Source: an uncultured Oscillospiraceae bacterium (lineage in GTDB: Bacteria > Bacillota > Clostridia > Oscillospirales > Ruminococcaceae). From it: a stretch of 64,000 bases of DNA. Shown one piece after another: positions 9,518 to 17,422 of this stretch. The notes under the pieces are model-generated. The model was not told where the DNA came from. It saw only the letters and a list, made by a program, of their open reading frames with translations, and ran no database searches. The translations under genes were made by a program, and so were the position numbers. Where the stretch lies: assembly GCA_900539695.1 (NCBI GenBank), contig UQDG01000009.1, positions 1 to 64,000 on the forward strand, given 5' to 3'. Numbering within the stretch: position 1 is the stretch's first letter; the number at the start of each line of letters is the position of its first letter.

Positions 9518-10402
9518 TCACACTTTCACGTTGACTTTCTTGCCCAGCAGGCCGGTCGGTTTGACGATCAGCACGACGACCAGCACCAGGAAGACGATGG
9601 CGTCAGACAGCTGGGTAGAAATGTAAGCTTTGCTGAGGTTCTCGATGATGCCCAGCAGGATGCCGCCGACGAATGCGCCGGGGATCGAGCCGATACCGCC
9701 GAAAACAGCCGCCACGAAAGCCTTGATACCAGGCATAGCGCCGGTGGTGGGCTGCAGTGTGGGGTAAGAGGAGCAGAGCAGCGCACCGGCGATAGCCGCC
9801 AGGGCGGAGCCGATAGCGAAGGTCAGCGAGATGGTGCCGTTGACGTTGACACCCATCAGCTGGGCAGCGCCGCGGTCCTCAGACACAGCCAGCATGGCGT
9901 GACCGGCGGGCGTGTAGTTGACGAACCACATCAGCACCACCATGATGACCACGCAGGCCACAATGGTAACGATAGTCTCGGCGGAGATGGTCAGCTGACC
10001 GCCAAAGAGAGAAACAGGCTTCATGCCGGAAACGACAGAAGTAAAGCTCTTGGGGTTGGAGGACCAGGACAACTGGGCCACCTGTTGCAAGAGATAGCTG
10101 ACACCGATGGCGGTGATCAGAACCGCCAAGGATGGTGCCTCACGCAGGGGGCGGTAGGCCAGCCGTTCGATCACCACGCCCAAAATCGTGCATACGATCA
10201 TGGACAGGACGATGGACAGCACCGGGTTAAGCCCCGAAGCGCCAAAGGCGAAGTAAACGACATAACTGCCGATCATGATGACATCGCCGTGGGCGAAGTT
10301 CAACATCTTGGCAATGCCGTAGACCATGGTGTAGCCCAGGGCAATCAGTGCATAAACACTGCCCAAGCTGATACCGTTGATCAGGTAAGAAAAGAATTGC
10401 AT
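9518..10402 (-). CDS. livH: Branched-chain amino acid ABC transporter permease LivH
   Basis: Polytopic permease, 294 residues from the ATG at 10402, which has AGGTG 7 bases upstream. A GTG three codons earlier has no ribosome site. The family pattern is clear: GISLGSVYALIALGYTMVYG at the N-terminus, FAHGDVIMIG, and the coupling helix AVSEDRGAAQLMGVN. It forms the membrane channel with LivM and is the first of four genes H-M-G-F with minimal spacing. Confidence 0.94.
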   Translation of the reverse strand: MQFFSYLINGISLGSVYALIALGYTMVYGIAKMLNFAHGDVIMIGSYVVYFAFGASGLNPVLSIVLSMIVCTILGVVIERLAYRPLREAPSLAVLITAIGVSYLLQQVAQLSWSSNPKSFTSVVSGMKPVSLFGGQLTISAETIVTIVACVVIMVVLMWFVNYTPAGHAMLAVSEDRGAAQLMGVNVNGTISLTFAIGSALAAIAGALLCSSYPTLQPTTGAMPGIKAFVAAVFGGIGSIPGAFVGGILLGIIENLSKAYISTQLSDAIVFLVLVVVLIVKPTGLLGKKVNVKV

Positions 10403-10642
10403 TGCGTACACCTCACTCTATTTTGCCGCTTTGTCCCCTGCCAACAGAGTTTGCCGCATCTGGCCGTTTGGGGAACATAAAATCATAGTACCACAAACAA
10501 AACGGCAAAACAATGGTTTTTGCGTGTATTTGTGCGAAAAACTGCTGTTTTTTTCAGCAATACAGAAAAACCATAAGAAAAAAGGAGCTGCCTGGACATA
10601 CTTGTCCTGCAGCCCCCATTGGCAACGGAATCTACCTAGAGA
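10403..10642 (-). other. Gap between livK and livH: terminator and possible weak promoter
   Basis: This 240-base gap contains no gene. It holds the livK terminator (10577-10618) and, nearer livH, only weak promoter-like sequence (minus strand TTGCCG, then TATGAT after about 15 bases, ending near 10470). The permease and ATPase genes may depend on read-through from livK or on this weak promoter. Confidence 0.5.
10577..10618 (-). terminator. Rho-independent terminator after livK
   Basis: On the minus strand a stem GGGGCTGC-AGGACA... pairs with ...TGTCC-AG-GCAGCTCC and is followed by TTTTTTCTT. It lies 25 bases after the livK stop and before livHMGF, so it would let the binding protein be made in excess of the membrane complex. 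Confidence 0.85.
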
Positions 10643-11866
10643 TTACATGGCAGTGTAAGCGCCGTCCTTGATGACAACAGCCTTAGGAGCCTTGGAAACA
10701 GCGCCGGAAGCATCCCAGGTCATGCCCTCGCCGGTCAGGCCGTCGAAAGTCATGGAGCCGAACTGGGTCTTCAGAGCCTCGCAGATGTCGCTGGCATCCA
10801 TGTCGCCGTTGATGTTGCCAGCCAGGACAGCCTGGTAGATGGCGTAGACGACATCGTAAGCATCAGCAGCGAACTGGTTCGGGGTGTCGCCGTAAGCCTC
10901 CTCGTAAGCGGTAACGAAAGCCTGGGTCTTCTCGTCCTTTGCGTCAGCAGCGAACGGAGTCAGGAGCATCAGGCCCTCAGCCAGAGAGGTGTCGAAGCCT
11001 TCGATGGCCAGGATACCGTCCATGCCGTCGCAGCCGAAGAAGGTGGGCTTATAGCCGGTCTTGTTGGCGCCGATCAGGATCTGGGAAGCCTCCTGATAGT
11101 AGATGGGCAGGAAGACCAGATCAGCACCGGCCTCCTGGCACTTGGCAACCTGGGTGGACAGGTCAGACTTGTTGTCAGAGGTGAAAGCCTCGTCAGCAAC
11201 GATCTCCAGGCCCTTCTCGGCAGCCTCAGCCTGGAACTTGTCGTGGACACCGCGGCTGTAAGCGTCGGAAGAATCATAGATGATGCCGACCTTAGTGCCC
11301 AGCTGGTTGTCTGCGATGTAGTCAGCAGAAGCAACGCCCTGGTTGGGGTCGGTGAAGCAGATCTGGAAGACATTGTCGCCAGCGGCGATGACGTCAACAG
11401 CAGAAGCAGACGGGGTCATCATGAAGATGTTGTCGTTGGCAGTCTCAGCTGCAACGGCCAGGGACGGGGTGGTGGTAACAGGACCAGCCAGGACCTGCAG
11501 GCCCCAGTCCTTCAGGGTGTTATAAGCGTTCACGCTCTTCTCAGCGTCATGCTCGTCATCCTCGAACTTCCACTCAAAGACATCGCTGCCGTTGGCGGCG
11601 TTGATCTCCTTGACAGCCAGCTCTTCAGCGTTCTTAACAGCCTGGCCATACACAGCGGCAGCGCCGGTGATGGGGCCGATGCCGCCGATCTTGATGGGGG
11701 TTCCGGTGTAAGCGCCGGAACCCTCGCCTGCCTCAGCAGTAGCGGCGGTGGAAGCTGCATCAGAGGATGCAGCGGTGCTCTCAGCAGCAGAAGAAGCCGA
11801 GGAGCCGCAGGCAGCCAGGCTCAGCACCATAGAAGCTGCCAGAACAGAACTAACGAGTTTTTTCAT
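10643..11866 (-). CDS. livK: Branched-chain amino acid ABC transporter substrate-binding lipoprotein
   Basis: A 407-residue secreted lipoprotein. It begins MKKLVSSVLAAS with a lipobox LAAC at about residues 17-20, then a Ser/Ala-rich linker. A periplasmic-binding-type I domain starts at TPIKIGGIGPITG and includes AVYGQAVKNAEELAVKEINA and the ADYIADN / SRGVHDKF hinge regions typical of LivK/LivJ. The ATG at 11866 has GGAGG 9 bases upstream; a longer frame upstream is not supported. It has its own promoter and terminator. The ligand, probably Leu/Ile/Val, is inferred. Confidence 0.93.
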   Translation of the reverse strand: MKKLVSSVLAASMVLSLAACGSSASSAAESTAASSDAASTAATAEAGEGSGAYTGTPIKIGGIGPITGAAAVYGQAVKNAEELAVKEINAANGSDVFEWKFEDDEHDAEKSVNAYNTLKDWGLQVLAGPVTTTPSLAVAAETANDNIFMMTPSASAVDVIAAGDNVFQICFTDPNQGVASADYIADNQLGTKVGIIYDSSDAYSRGVHDKFQAEAAEKGLEIVADEAFTSDNKSDLSTQVAKCQEAGADLVFLPIYYQEASQILIGANKTGYKPTFFGCDGMDGILAIEGFDTSLAEGLMLLTPFAADAKDEKTQAFVTAYEEAYGDTPNQFAADAYDVVYAIYQAVLAGNINGDMDASDICEALKTQFGSMTFDGLTGEGMTWDASGAVSKAPKAVVIKDGAYTAM

Positions 11867-11912
11867 TGTGATTTCCCTCCTAAGAAATTTTCGCAGCACC
11901 GGCATTTCGCCG

Positions 11913-11932
11913 CCGGGGTCGCACAACCCCGG
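11913..11932 (-). promoter_or_regulatory. Hairpin in the livK 5' leader
   Basis: Perfect 7-bp stem CCGGGGT / ACCCCGG around a 6-base loop, between the livK promoter and ribosome site. No T tract follows on the minus strand, so it is not an obvious terminator. Its function is unknown. Confidence 0.45.
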
Positions 11933-11956
11933 ATAGGATGCTGGAATATACTAGCC

Positions 11957-11985
11957 ATTATAGACTTTTATCCCCTAAAGTGCAA
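11957..11985 (-). promoter_or_regulatory. Sigma-A promoter for livK
   Basis: Minus strand: -35 TTGCAC (11980-11985), 17-base spacer, -10 TATAAT (11957-11962), about 90 bases before the livK start. The remaining divergent gap up to 12112 is AT-rich and shows no further gene or recognisable riboswitch. Confidence 0.85.
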
Positions 11986-12112
11986 TGGCCCGATTTTACA
12001 GAGTTGACAATCAATTTTTTAGGTTTTATGTAGTTTTTACACAAAATTCAGTTACAAAAAGTTATCAAAACGGCAATACCGCAAAAAGTTCAAGTATTTT
12101 TTTGTAAAGTTC

Positions 12113-12141
12113 TTGCAAACTGCGCCGAAATTTGCCATAAT
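12113..12141 (+). promoter_or_regulatory. Sigma-A promoter for xpt
   Basis: -35 TTGCAA (12113-12118), 17-base spacer, -10 CATAAT (12136-12141), giving a leader of about 50 bases. This leader is too short to hold the purine riboswitch often found at this gene. Confidence 0.8.
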
Positions 12142-12197
12142 GAAAAGAGTATTACACTTTACCACAAAAACGAACTGTGAAAGGGGCACATTCGCAG

Positions 12198-12773
12198 ATG
12201 AAACTTTTGGAAGATCGCATTTTGCAGGATGGGCAGGTCCGTCCCGGCAACGTACTGAAGGTCGACTGCTTTTTGAACCACCAGCTGGACGTGGATCTGC
12301 TGGACAAGATCGGTGAGGAGTTCTATCGCATTTTTAAAAATGACGGCGTGAACAAGATCCTGACCATCGAGGCTTCCGGCATTGCCATCGCCTGCATGAC
12401 CGCCCGGTATTTCAACGTGCCGGTCGTGTTCGCCAAAAAGGCCAAGAGCAAGAACATTGACGGCGAGGTCTATACCTCCAAGGTGCAGTCCTTTACCTAT
12501 GGCCGCGAGTATGACATCACCCTGGCCAAAAAGTTTCTGAACTCCGGCGACCGTGTGCTGATTTTGGACGACTTTTTGGCAAACGGCAAGGCCATGAAGG
12601 GCCTGCTGGATGTCTGCAACCAGGCGGGCTGCTCGGTGGCCGGTATCGGCATCTGCATCGAGAAGGGCTTCCAGCCGGGCGGTGCGGAGCTGCGCGCTGC
12701 TGGTTACAAGCTGGCCAGCCTTGCCATCGTCAACGAGATGAGTGATGACCATCTGACTTTCCGCGAGCAGTAA
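12198..12773 (+). CDS. xpt: Xanthine phosphoribosyltransferase
   Basis: Purine salvage enzyme converting xanthine and PRPP to XMP. The 191-residue length matches Bacillus Xpt. The PRPP-binding motif is RVLILDDFLANGKAM, and the family block GEVYTSKVQSFTYG precedes it. I chose the ATG at 12198 (MKLLEDRI); a GTG 21 bases earlier overlaps the AAGGGG ribosome site. It is a single gene with its own promoter and terminator. Confidence 0.94.
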   Translation: MKLLEDRILQDGQVRPGNVLKVDCFLNHQLDVDLLDKIGEEFYRIFKNDGVNKILTIEASGIAIACMTARYFNVPVVFAKKAKSKNIDGEVYTSKVQSFTYGREYDITLAKKFLNSGDRVLILDDFLANGKAMKGLLDVCNQAGCSVAGIGICIEKGFQPGGAELRAAGYKLASLAIVNEMSDDHLTFREQ

Positions 12774-12786
12774 AAAACAGATTTTC

Positions 12787-12819
12787 GCCTGCCAGGGCCA
12801 TACCCGGCAGGCTTTTTTT
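12787..12819 (+). terminator. Rho-independent terminator of xpt
   Basis: Stem GCCTGCC / GGCAGGC (12787-12793 with 12806-12812), followed by seven T, 14 bases past the stop codon. Confidence 0.92.
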
Positions 12820-12820
12820 G

Positions 12821-12849
12821 TTGTCCCGCAGCGGATTTTGTGGTATACT
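12821..12849 (+). promoter_or_regulatory. Promoter for the membrane protein-pseudouridine synthase pair
   Basis: -35 TTGTCC (12821-12826), 17-base spacer, -10 TATACT (12844-12849), 39 bases before the TTG start at 12888. The -35 begins right at the end of the xpt terminator T tract. Confidence 0.72.
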
Positions 12850-12887
12850 TGCCTGTAGCCTTATTATAAAGGAAAGGGGGCCTTGTT

Positions 12888-14837
12888 TTGGCGGATCATG
12901 CCAAAGGGCGGCACACGGCGACACGGTTTGCTTTGGGGGCGGCGCTGGGCGTGCTGGTGTTTCTGGCCGTGTACGGCGTTTCGCCGCTGGATGTGGCGAA
13001 CGATGCCTTTTGCCGCGGCGGCTATATTGAAAAGGACATCCAACAGCACTACGCCGGGTGGCTGTTCTACCGCGAAAACGCAATTGGGTTTCCCTTCTGC
13101 GTGACGAAAGCGGTCAACGCACCTGCGGGCGTCAGCGTGGCGTATACCGATTCCATCCCACTGCTGGCGGCGCTGCTGCGGCCGGTGGCCAATGCGCTGG
13201 GCGGAACGTTCCAGTATTTTGGCTGGTTTACCCTTACCGCCTTTGCACTGCAGGGCGGGTTCGGTGCGCTGCTATGCGGGCTGTTCTGCGAGAGCGTGCC
13301 TGCCTGTGCGGCCGGGAGTTTGCTGTTCAGTGCCAGCCCGATTCTGATCGAGCGGGCATTCCGGCATACCTCGCTGGGGGCACAATGGCTGGTGCTGGCG
13401 GCGTTGTACTGCTATTTTTGCGGGCGGCGGCAGGGGCGGTATCGTCTTTCCCTGCTGTTTGCCGTCAACGTGCTGGCGGTGGGCATCCACCCGTATTTTC
13501 TGCCCATGACTTACGCGGTCACGCTGGCGCTGCTGCTGGAATATGCGGTGACGCACAAACGCTGGGCCGGGCCTGCGGTGTTTTTGGGCTGTGATTTGGC
13601 CTGCACGGCGGTGCTGGGCTGGGCGCTGGGGCTTTTGTACGGCACGGCCACCAGCGGCGGGCAGGCGCTGTACGGGTATTTCTCGATGAATCTGAACGCG
13701 CTGTGGAACCCTGCCGGGGTAAACGGCGTGCTCTACAGTCGGTTTTTGCCTGCGCAGAACCAGGTGGGCGGCAACTATGATGCGTTCGCCTACCTGGGAT
13801 TGGGCGTACTGATTGCCCTGCCCATCGCCGTGGTTGCGGCGCGAAAACGCCTGGCTGCGCTGCTGCGGCGGCACTGGGCGCTGTGCGCGGTGTTTGTGGT
13901 GCTGACGGCGTTTGCGGTGAGCCATGTGATTACGGCCAACGGCGTGACGCTGGTCACGCTGCCGCTGCCGGCGTCGCTGATCAAGCTGTTCTCGGTTTTC
14001 CGCTCCGGCGGGCGGCTGTTCTGGCCGGTGTACTACGTGCTGGTCCTGGCGGCCTTTGCCGGACTGGCGAAACTGCCCCGTGGGACCGTGTGGGTCATAG
14101 CGGCAGTGGTGGTGCAGCTTTGGGACATCAGCCCGGCACTTATCCAGCGGCATGAGGCCATGGTGCAGGCGCAGCAGAGTGAGGCCTTCCCTACCACACT
14201 GGAAAGTAATTTCTGGCAGGCGGCGAGTGGATACGAGAAGCTTTATTCGGTACAGGGGTTGCAGGACGATGCACTGCACCTGGCACTGTTTGCCGCTGAC
14301 AACGGTATGACCACCAACAACCCCTTTGCCGCACGGTACGATGATGCCGCTTTGGAAAACCAGCGGGCCGCCCTGCTGGCGGCGCTGGCGGAGGGTCAGG
14401 CAGAGCCAAACGCGCTGTATTTGTTTGAGGACGAGGGCGACTTTTTGCAGGCAGTGGAGCCGGTGCGAAACGCCGCCTGGTGCGGCAAGGTGACGAGCCG
14501 GGACGGCAGCTGCAATTGGTATGTGATTGCCCCCGGTTTGCAGGGGCAGACGTTTGATGCGCTGTGTACGCTCTATGATGACAGCTATCCCCTGCGGCTG
14601 GCGGATTATACCGATGCGCTGTGGAACCGCGGCGTGTTGGATTCCACCCGCAAGACCGTCTGCTTTAAGGATTCTCCGTTTACACGGCGGAAATTGGAAA
14701 ATGCGCAGTATCTATGCGCGGACGGCCAAGCCTACCGCATTACGGAGCTTGATGACCACGACGCCGGTTGGCTGATGGTCACTTTGGATATAAACGACGC
14801 CACGATTTTGTGGGATCAGGAGTTGACGACCCAATGA
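12888..14837 (+). CDS. Large polytopic membrane protein, DUF6311/GT-C-like
   Basis: A 649-residue protein starting at TTG with GGAAAGGGGG upstream. One membrane segment occupies about residues 14-35, then about ten or more up to about residue 440. A soluble C-terminal domain of about 200 residues follows. After the first segment an extracytoplasmic loop carries acidic residues (SPLDVANDAF, EKDIQQHYAGWLF), the arrangement of GT-C glycosyltransferases that use lipid-linked sugar donors. I recognise similarity to DUF6311-type proteins but cannot assign a donor or acceptor. It overlaps the following pseudouridine synthase by 4 bases. Function is inferred from topology only. Confidence 0.75.
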   Translation: MADHAKGRHTATRFALGAALGVLVFLAVYGVSPLDVANDAFCRGGYIEKDIQQHYAGWLFYRENAIGFPFCVTKAVNAPAGVSVAYTDSIPLLAALLRPVANALGGTFQYFGWFTLTAFALQGGFGALLCGLFCESVPACAAGSLLFSASPILIERAFRHTSLGAQWLVLAALYCYFCGRRQGRYRLSLLFAVNVLAVGIHPYFLPMTYAVTLALLLEYAVTHKRWAGPAVFLGCDLACTAVLGWALGLLYGTATSGGQALYGYFSMNLNALWNPAGVNGVLYSRFLPAQNQVGGNYDAFAYLGLGVLIALPIAVVAARKRLAALLRRHWALCAVFVVLTAFAVSHVITANGVTLVTLPLPASLIKLFSVFRSGGRLFWPVYYVLVLAAFAGLAKLPRGTVWVIAAVVVQLWDISPALIQRHEAMVQAQQSEAFPTTLESNFWQAASGYEKLYSVQGLQDDALHLALFAADNGMTTNNPFAARYDDAALENQRAALLAALAEGQAEPNALYLFEDEGDFLQAVEPVRNAAWCGKVTSRDGSCNWYVIAPGLQGQTFDALCTLYDDSYPLRLADYTDALWNRGVLDSTRKTVCFKDSPFTRRKLENAQYLCADGQAYRITELDDHDAGWLMVTLDINDATILWDQELTTQ

Positions 14838-15742
14838 AAGAATTGCATGTAAAAAGCCTGCTGCCTGTGCGGCTGGACAAGTATCTGATGGACCAGTACC
14901 CCGCCTTAGGCCTGGGTCGGCTGAACAAGGCCCTGCGGGAAAATAAGATCAAGCTGAACGGCAAAAAGCAGCCGCTTTCCACCCGGGTGCAGAACGGCGA
15001 TACCATCCGCCTGTTTTTGAGTGACGACCAGTTGGAAAGCCGCCCCACCCCCGCCGCCGTGTTTGTGTATGAGGATGACGACATCATCATTGCCAACAAG
15101 CCCGCCGGCCTGACGGTGGACGGCGGCGACGCCGACACGCTGGTAAAACGGGTGCAAGCCAAACTGGCCGCCGAGGGCAAGCCCACCCACGCCGTGCTGT
15201 GCCACCGGCTGGACACCGGCACCAGCGGCCTGGTACTGCTGGCCAAAAATAACGCCGCTGAGGCATTTTTGACCGAGGCCATCAAGAAGCGGGAGATCGA
15301 AAAGCGGTATCTCTGCGTGACCTTTGGCCGCCCCAATCCCCCCGCCGCTCTGCTGCGGGATTACCTGCTGAAGGACGCCGAGCGCGGCATCGTGCGCATT
15401 ACCGACACGACGGCGGGCGGCGCGAAGGAAGTCATCACCGGCTACGAGACACTAGCCGTCAGCGGACGGCTGGCCCTGCTGGAAGTGGAGCTGGTCACTG
15501 GCCGCACCCACCAGATCCGTGCGCATTTGGCGCATATCGGCTGCCCCATTTTGGGCGACAGCAAGTACGGCAACAATGCCGCCAACCGCGAACTGCGGCT
15601 GAAGTACCAGGCACTGTGCGCATGGGAATTGAAGTTCCCCGCCAAAATCAGCGACGAGCGTTTTGCCCACCTGACCGGGCGGGTATTCCATGCCGAGAAA
15701 CCGTGGTATTGCCAGCAGGTTGAGGATGGGACGCTGAAATAA
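14834..15742 (+). CDS. RluA-family 23S rRNA pseudouridine synthase
   Basis: A 302-residue enzyme that isomerises uridine to pseudouridine in RNA. An N-terminal S4 RNA-binding domain lies at about 10-65 (VRLDKYLMDQYPALGLGRLNK). The catalytic core has the invariant aspartate in HRLDTGTSGLVLLAKN, then VTGRTHQIRAHLAHIG and ILGDSKYG. The ATG at 14834 overlaps the previous stop codon (ATGA). It is RluC/RluD-like; the target nucleotide cannot be told from sequence. Confidence 0.94.
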   Translation: MKELHVKSLLPVRLDKYLMDQYPALGLGRLNKALRENKIKLNGKKQPLSTRVQNGDTIRLFLSDDQLESRPTPAAVFVYEDDDIIIANKPAGLTVDGGDADTLVKRVQAKLAAEGKPTHAVLCHRLDTGTSGLVLLAKNNAAEAFLTEAIKKREIEKRYLCVTFGRPNPPAALLRDYLLKDAERGIVRITDTTAGGAKEVITGYETLAVSGRLALLEVELVTGRTHQIRAHLAHIGCPILGDSKYGNNAANRELRLKYQALCAWELKFPAKISDERFAHLTGRVFHAEKPWYCQQVEDGTLK

Positions 15743-15757
15743 ACACGTTCATTACAA

Positions 15758-15797
15758 AACAAATCCGTCATGCACACGCATGGCGGATTTGTTTTTA
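15758..15797. terminator. Terminator between convergent genes
   Basis: Stem CAAATCCGTCATGC / GCATGGCGGATTTG (15760-15774 with 15778-15791, one mismatch region) followed by TTTTT on the plus strand. It ends the plus-strand pair. It overlaps the stop of the minus-strand RNase M5-like gene. Confidence 0.85.
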
Positions 15798-16394
15798 TTC
15801 CATCATTTCAATTTGCGCGTCCAGACTTTCCCATGTGTACAGGGTGTTCAGGACTTGCAGCAGTTCCTTTTTGCTCAGGCGCGGAGGCAGACCCAAGCGG
15901 GCCAGCAGGGCGCGGCGGCGGTCGGCGCTGTTGGCCGTGCCGGAGATGCCCCACTCGTATAGATCGGTGTAGGTAATGGCGGTGCGGTCGGCATCCTGCG
16001 CTGTAGTTTGGGGCGCGGGGGCGCTGTCCAGCGCAGTCTGCAGGCCCTGCAAAATCAAGTCATCGGCGATGCCCTCAACGCCCAGCAGCCCCTCCTTGCC
16101 GGGGGCCTGTTTGCGGGCTTCCTTGCCGTGGACCGCCGGGACGTAGGCCTGCAGGACATGCTCGGCCCCGACTAAGCCGGTGACAAAGTGGCGGATGCGG
16201 AAACCCGCATCGTCGGAATCGGTCAAAATGATAAGTCCTTGGGCGGCGGCAATGCGCTTGAGCATGTTTTGCAGCTCTTTATCCCGGAAGACTCGGGAGC
16301 CGTCGGTCGTCAAAATCGTCGCATCGACGAGGTTTGTCAGCCGCGCGGCGTCGTATTTTCCCTCCACCAGGACGGCTTGTTCCAGTTTCAGCAT
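15795..16394 (-). CDS. rnmV: TOPRIM nuclease, ribonuclease M5-like (with DUF4093)
   Basis: A 199-residue protein. The TOPRIM fold opens with AVLVEGKYDAARL (conserved Glu) and has LTDSDDAGFRIR (Asp-x-Asp), then KEGLLGVEGIADDLI, matching RNase M5, which matures 5S rRNA. The C-terminal part (about 110-199) is the DUF4093-type domain of Bacillota M5 proteins. The ATG at 16394 follows GGGAGG and overlaps the holA stop by one base (TGATG). An in-frame extension into holA is not supported. M5-type assignment is good; substrate is inferred. Confidence 0.85.
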   Translation of the reverse strand: MLKLEQAVLVEGKYDAARLTNLVDATILTTDGSRVFRDKELQNMLKRIAAAQGLIILTDSDDAGFRIRHFVTGLVGAEHVLQAYVPAVHGKEARKQAPGKEGLLGVEGIADDLILQGLQTALDSAPAPQTTAQDADRTAITYTDLYEWGISGTANSADRRRALLARLGLPPRLSKKELLQVLNTLYTWESLDAQIEMME

Positions 16395-17422
16395 CAGGAC
16401 CTCCCTGCCAGTGCCAGTTCGCACAGAGCTTTCTGCATCAGCAGGTCGGCGTCCAACTTGCTGCTTTTTAAATCGGTGTCCAGCTTTTGCAGCACTTCCA
16501 GGCATTTTTCCAATTGGCGGCGCTTGAAGCGGGAGGCCGTGCGTTCGGTCTCGCCCAGGCGGTAGCTCCACTTGCCACCGTAGCCAAAATCCTTGGCCAC
16601 ATCGGCCAGGCTGCGGCGGCTGCGCTTGGCCTGCAGGACGCGGTACATATCGATGTAGTTGCCGATGAGGGCGCCGGTGATCATGATCGGCTCGTTTTGC
16701 AGGGCCAGCAGCGTTTTCAGCTTTTGCTGGGCCTGGTCGGTGCGGCCAGCGGCTACCAGCTTGACCATATCAAAGGTGTCAGCATCCAGCGTGACAGTGC
16801 CCAGCTGGGCCACCATCTCGGCAGTGATGGTACCATAGCCGGAGAGGGCCGCCAACTTGTCGATCTCATTTTTCAGCAAAAACTGGTCCTCGCCGCAGCG
16901 GTCCAGCAGGGCGGCTTCCGCGCCCTTAGCAAACTGAGCGCCGCATTCGTTTGCCCAACTGCGGGCCATCTCCTGCAAGGCGGCGCGGCCGGGTTTATTG
17001 AGCTGCACGCAGTAGCCCAGCTTCTCACAGGCCGTGATCAGCTTTTGCTCCCGCTTGCCGGGGCGCAGCTTGCCGAACTTTTCCTCGATGACGCTGGTCA
17101 TGACGAAGATGGCGTTTTCGGTGTCGGCCAGCGTATCGCAGAGGTCCTGCAGGTCCTTGTCCGAGTAGGTGGACGGGCGGATGAGGGGCATCAGCACCAG
17201 CCGCCGCCCACCGAAGAAGGAGATGGTGCCCGCTGCCAGCACGATCTCCTCCACCCGGGGCGCGGGGCCGTCCAGCACGGTGGTCTCGGGGTCATCCTCG
17301 TTCAGCACCTTCAGCGCCTTTTGGGCGGCGGTGTGGACGAGGGCCTCGTCGGCAGCGTAAAAGTAGTACAGCCCGCAGCCGGAGCGGAGCCGTTTATTCA
17401 GTTCGTTTTCACTGTAAAGCAA
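16394..17422 (-). CDS. holA: DNA polymerase III, delta subunit
   Basis: Clamp-loader subunit that opens the sliding clamp. The 342 residues fit the family (GLYYFYAADEALV at the N-terminus, KFGKLRPGKREQKL, DKLAALSG, LGETERTASRFKRRQLEKCLEVL at the C-terminus). I place the start at TTG 17422, with AAGGAGG 9 bases upstream, overlapping the end of comEC by 14 bases. comEC-holA is a conserved pair in Firmicutes. No rpsT follows it here. Confidence 0.9.
   Translation of the reverse strand: MLYSENELNKRLRSGCGLYYFYAADEALVHTAAQKALKVLNEDDPETTVLDGPAPRVEEIVLAAGTISFFGGRRLVLMPLIRPSTYSDKDLQDLCDTLADTENAIFVMTSVIEEKFGKLRPGKREQKLITACEKLGYCVQLNKPGRAALQEMARSWANECGAQFAKGAEAALLDRCGEDQFLLKNEIDKLAALSGYGTITAEMVAQLGTVTLDADTFDMVKLVAAGRTDQAQQKLKTLLALQNEPIMITGALIGNYIDMYRVLQAKRSRRSLADVAKDFGYGGKWSYRLGETERTASRFKRRQLEKCLEVLQKLDTDLKSSKLDADLLMQKALCELALAGRS

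Noticed and set aside
12040..12197. Purine riboswitch in front of xpt
   Set aside because: Xpt leaders often carry one, but here the promoter leaves only about 50 bases of leader and no paired P1/P2/P3 core or terminator is present.
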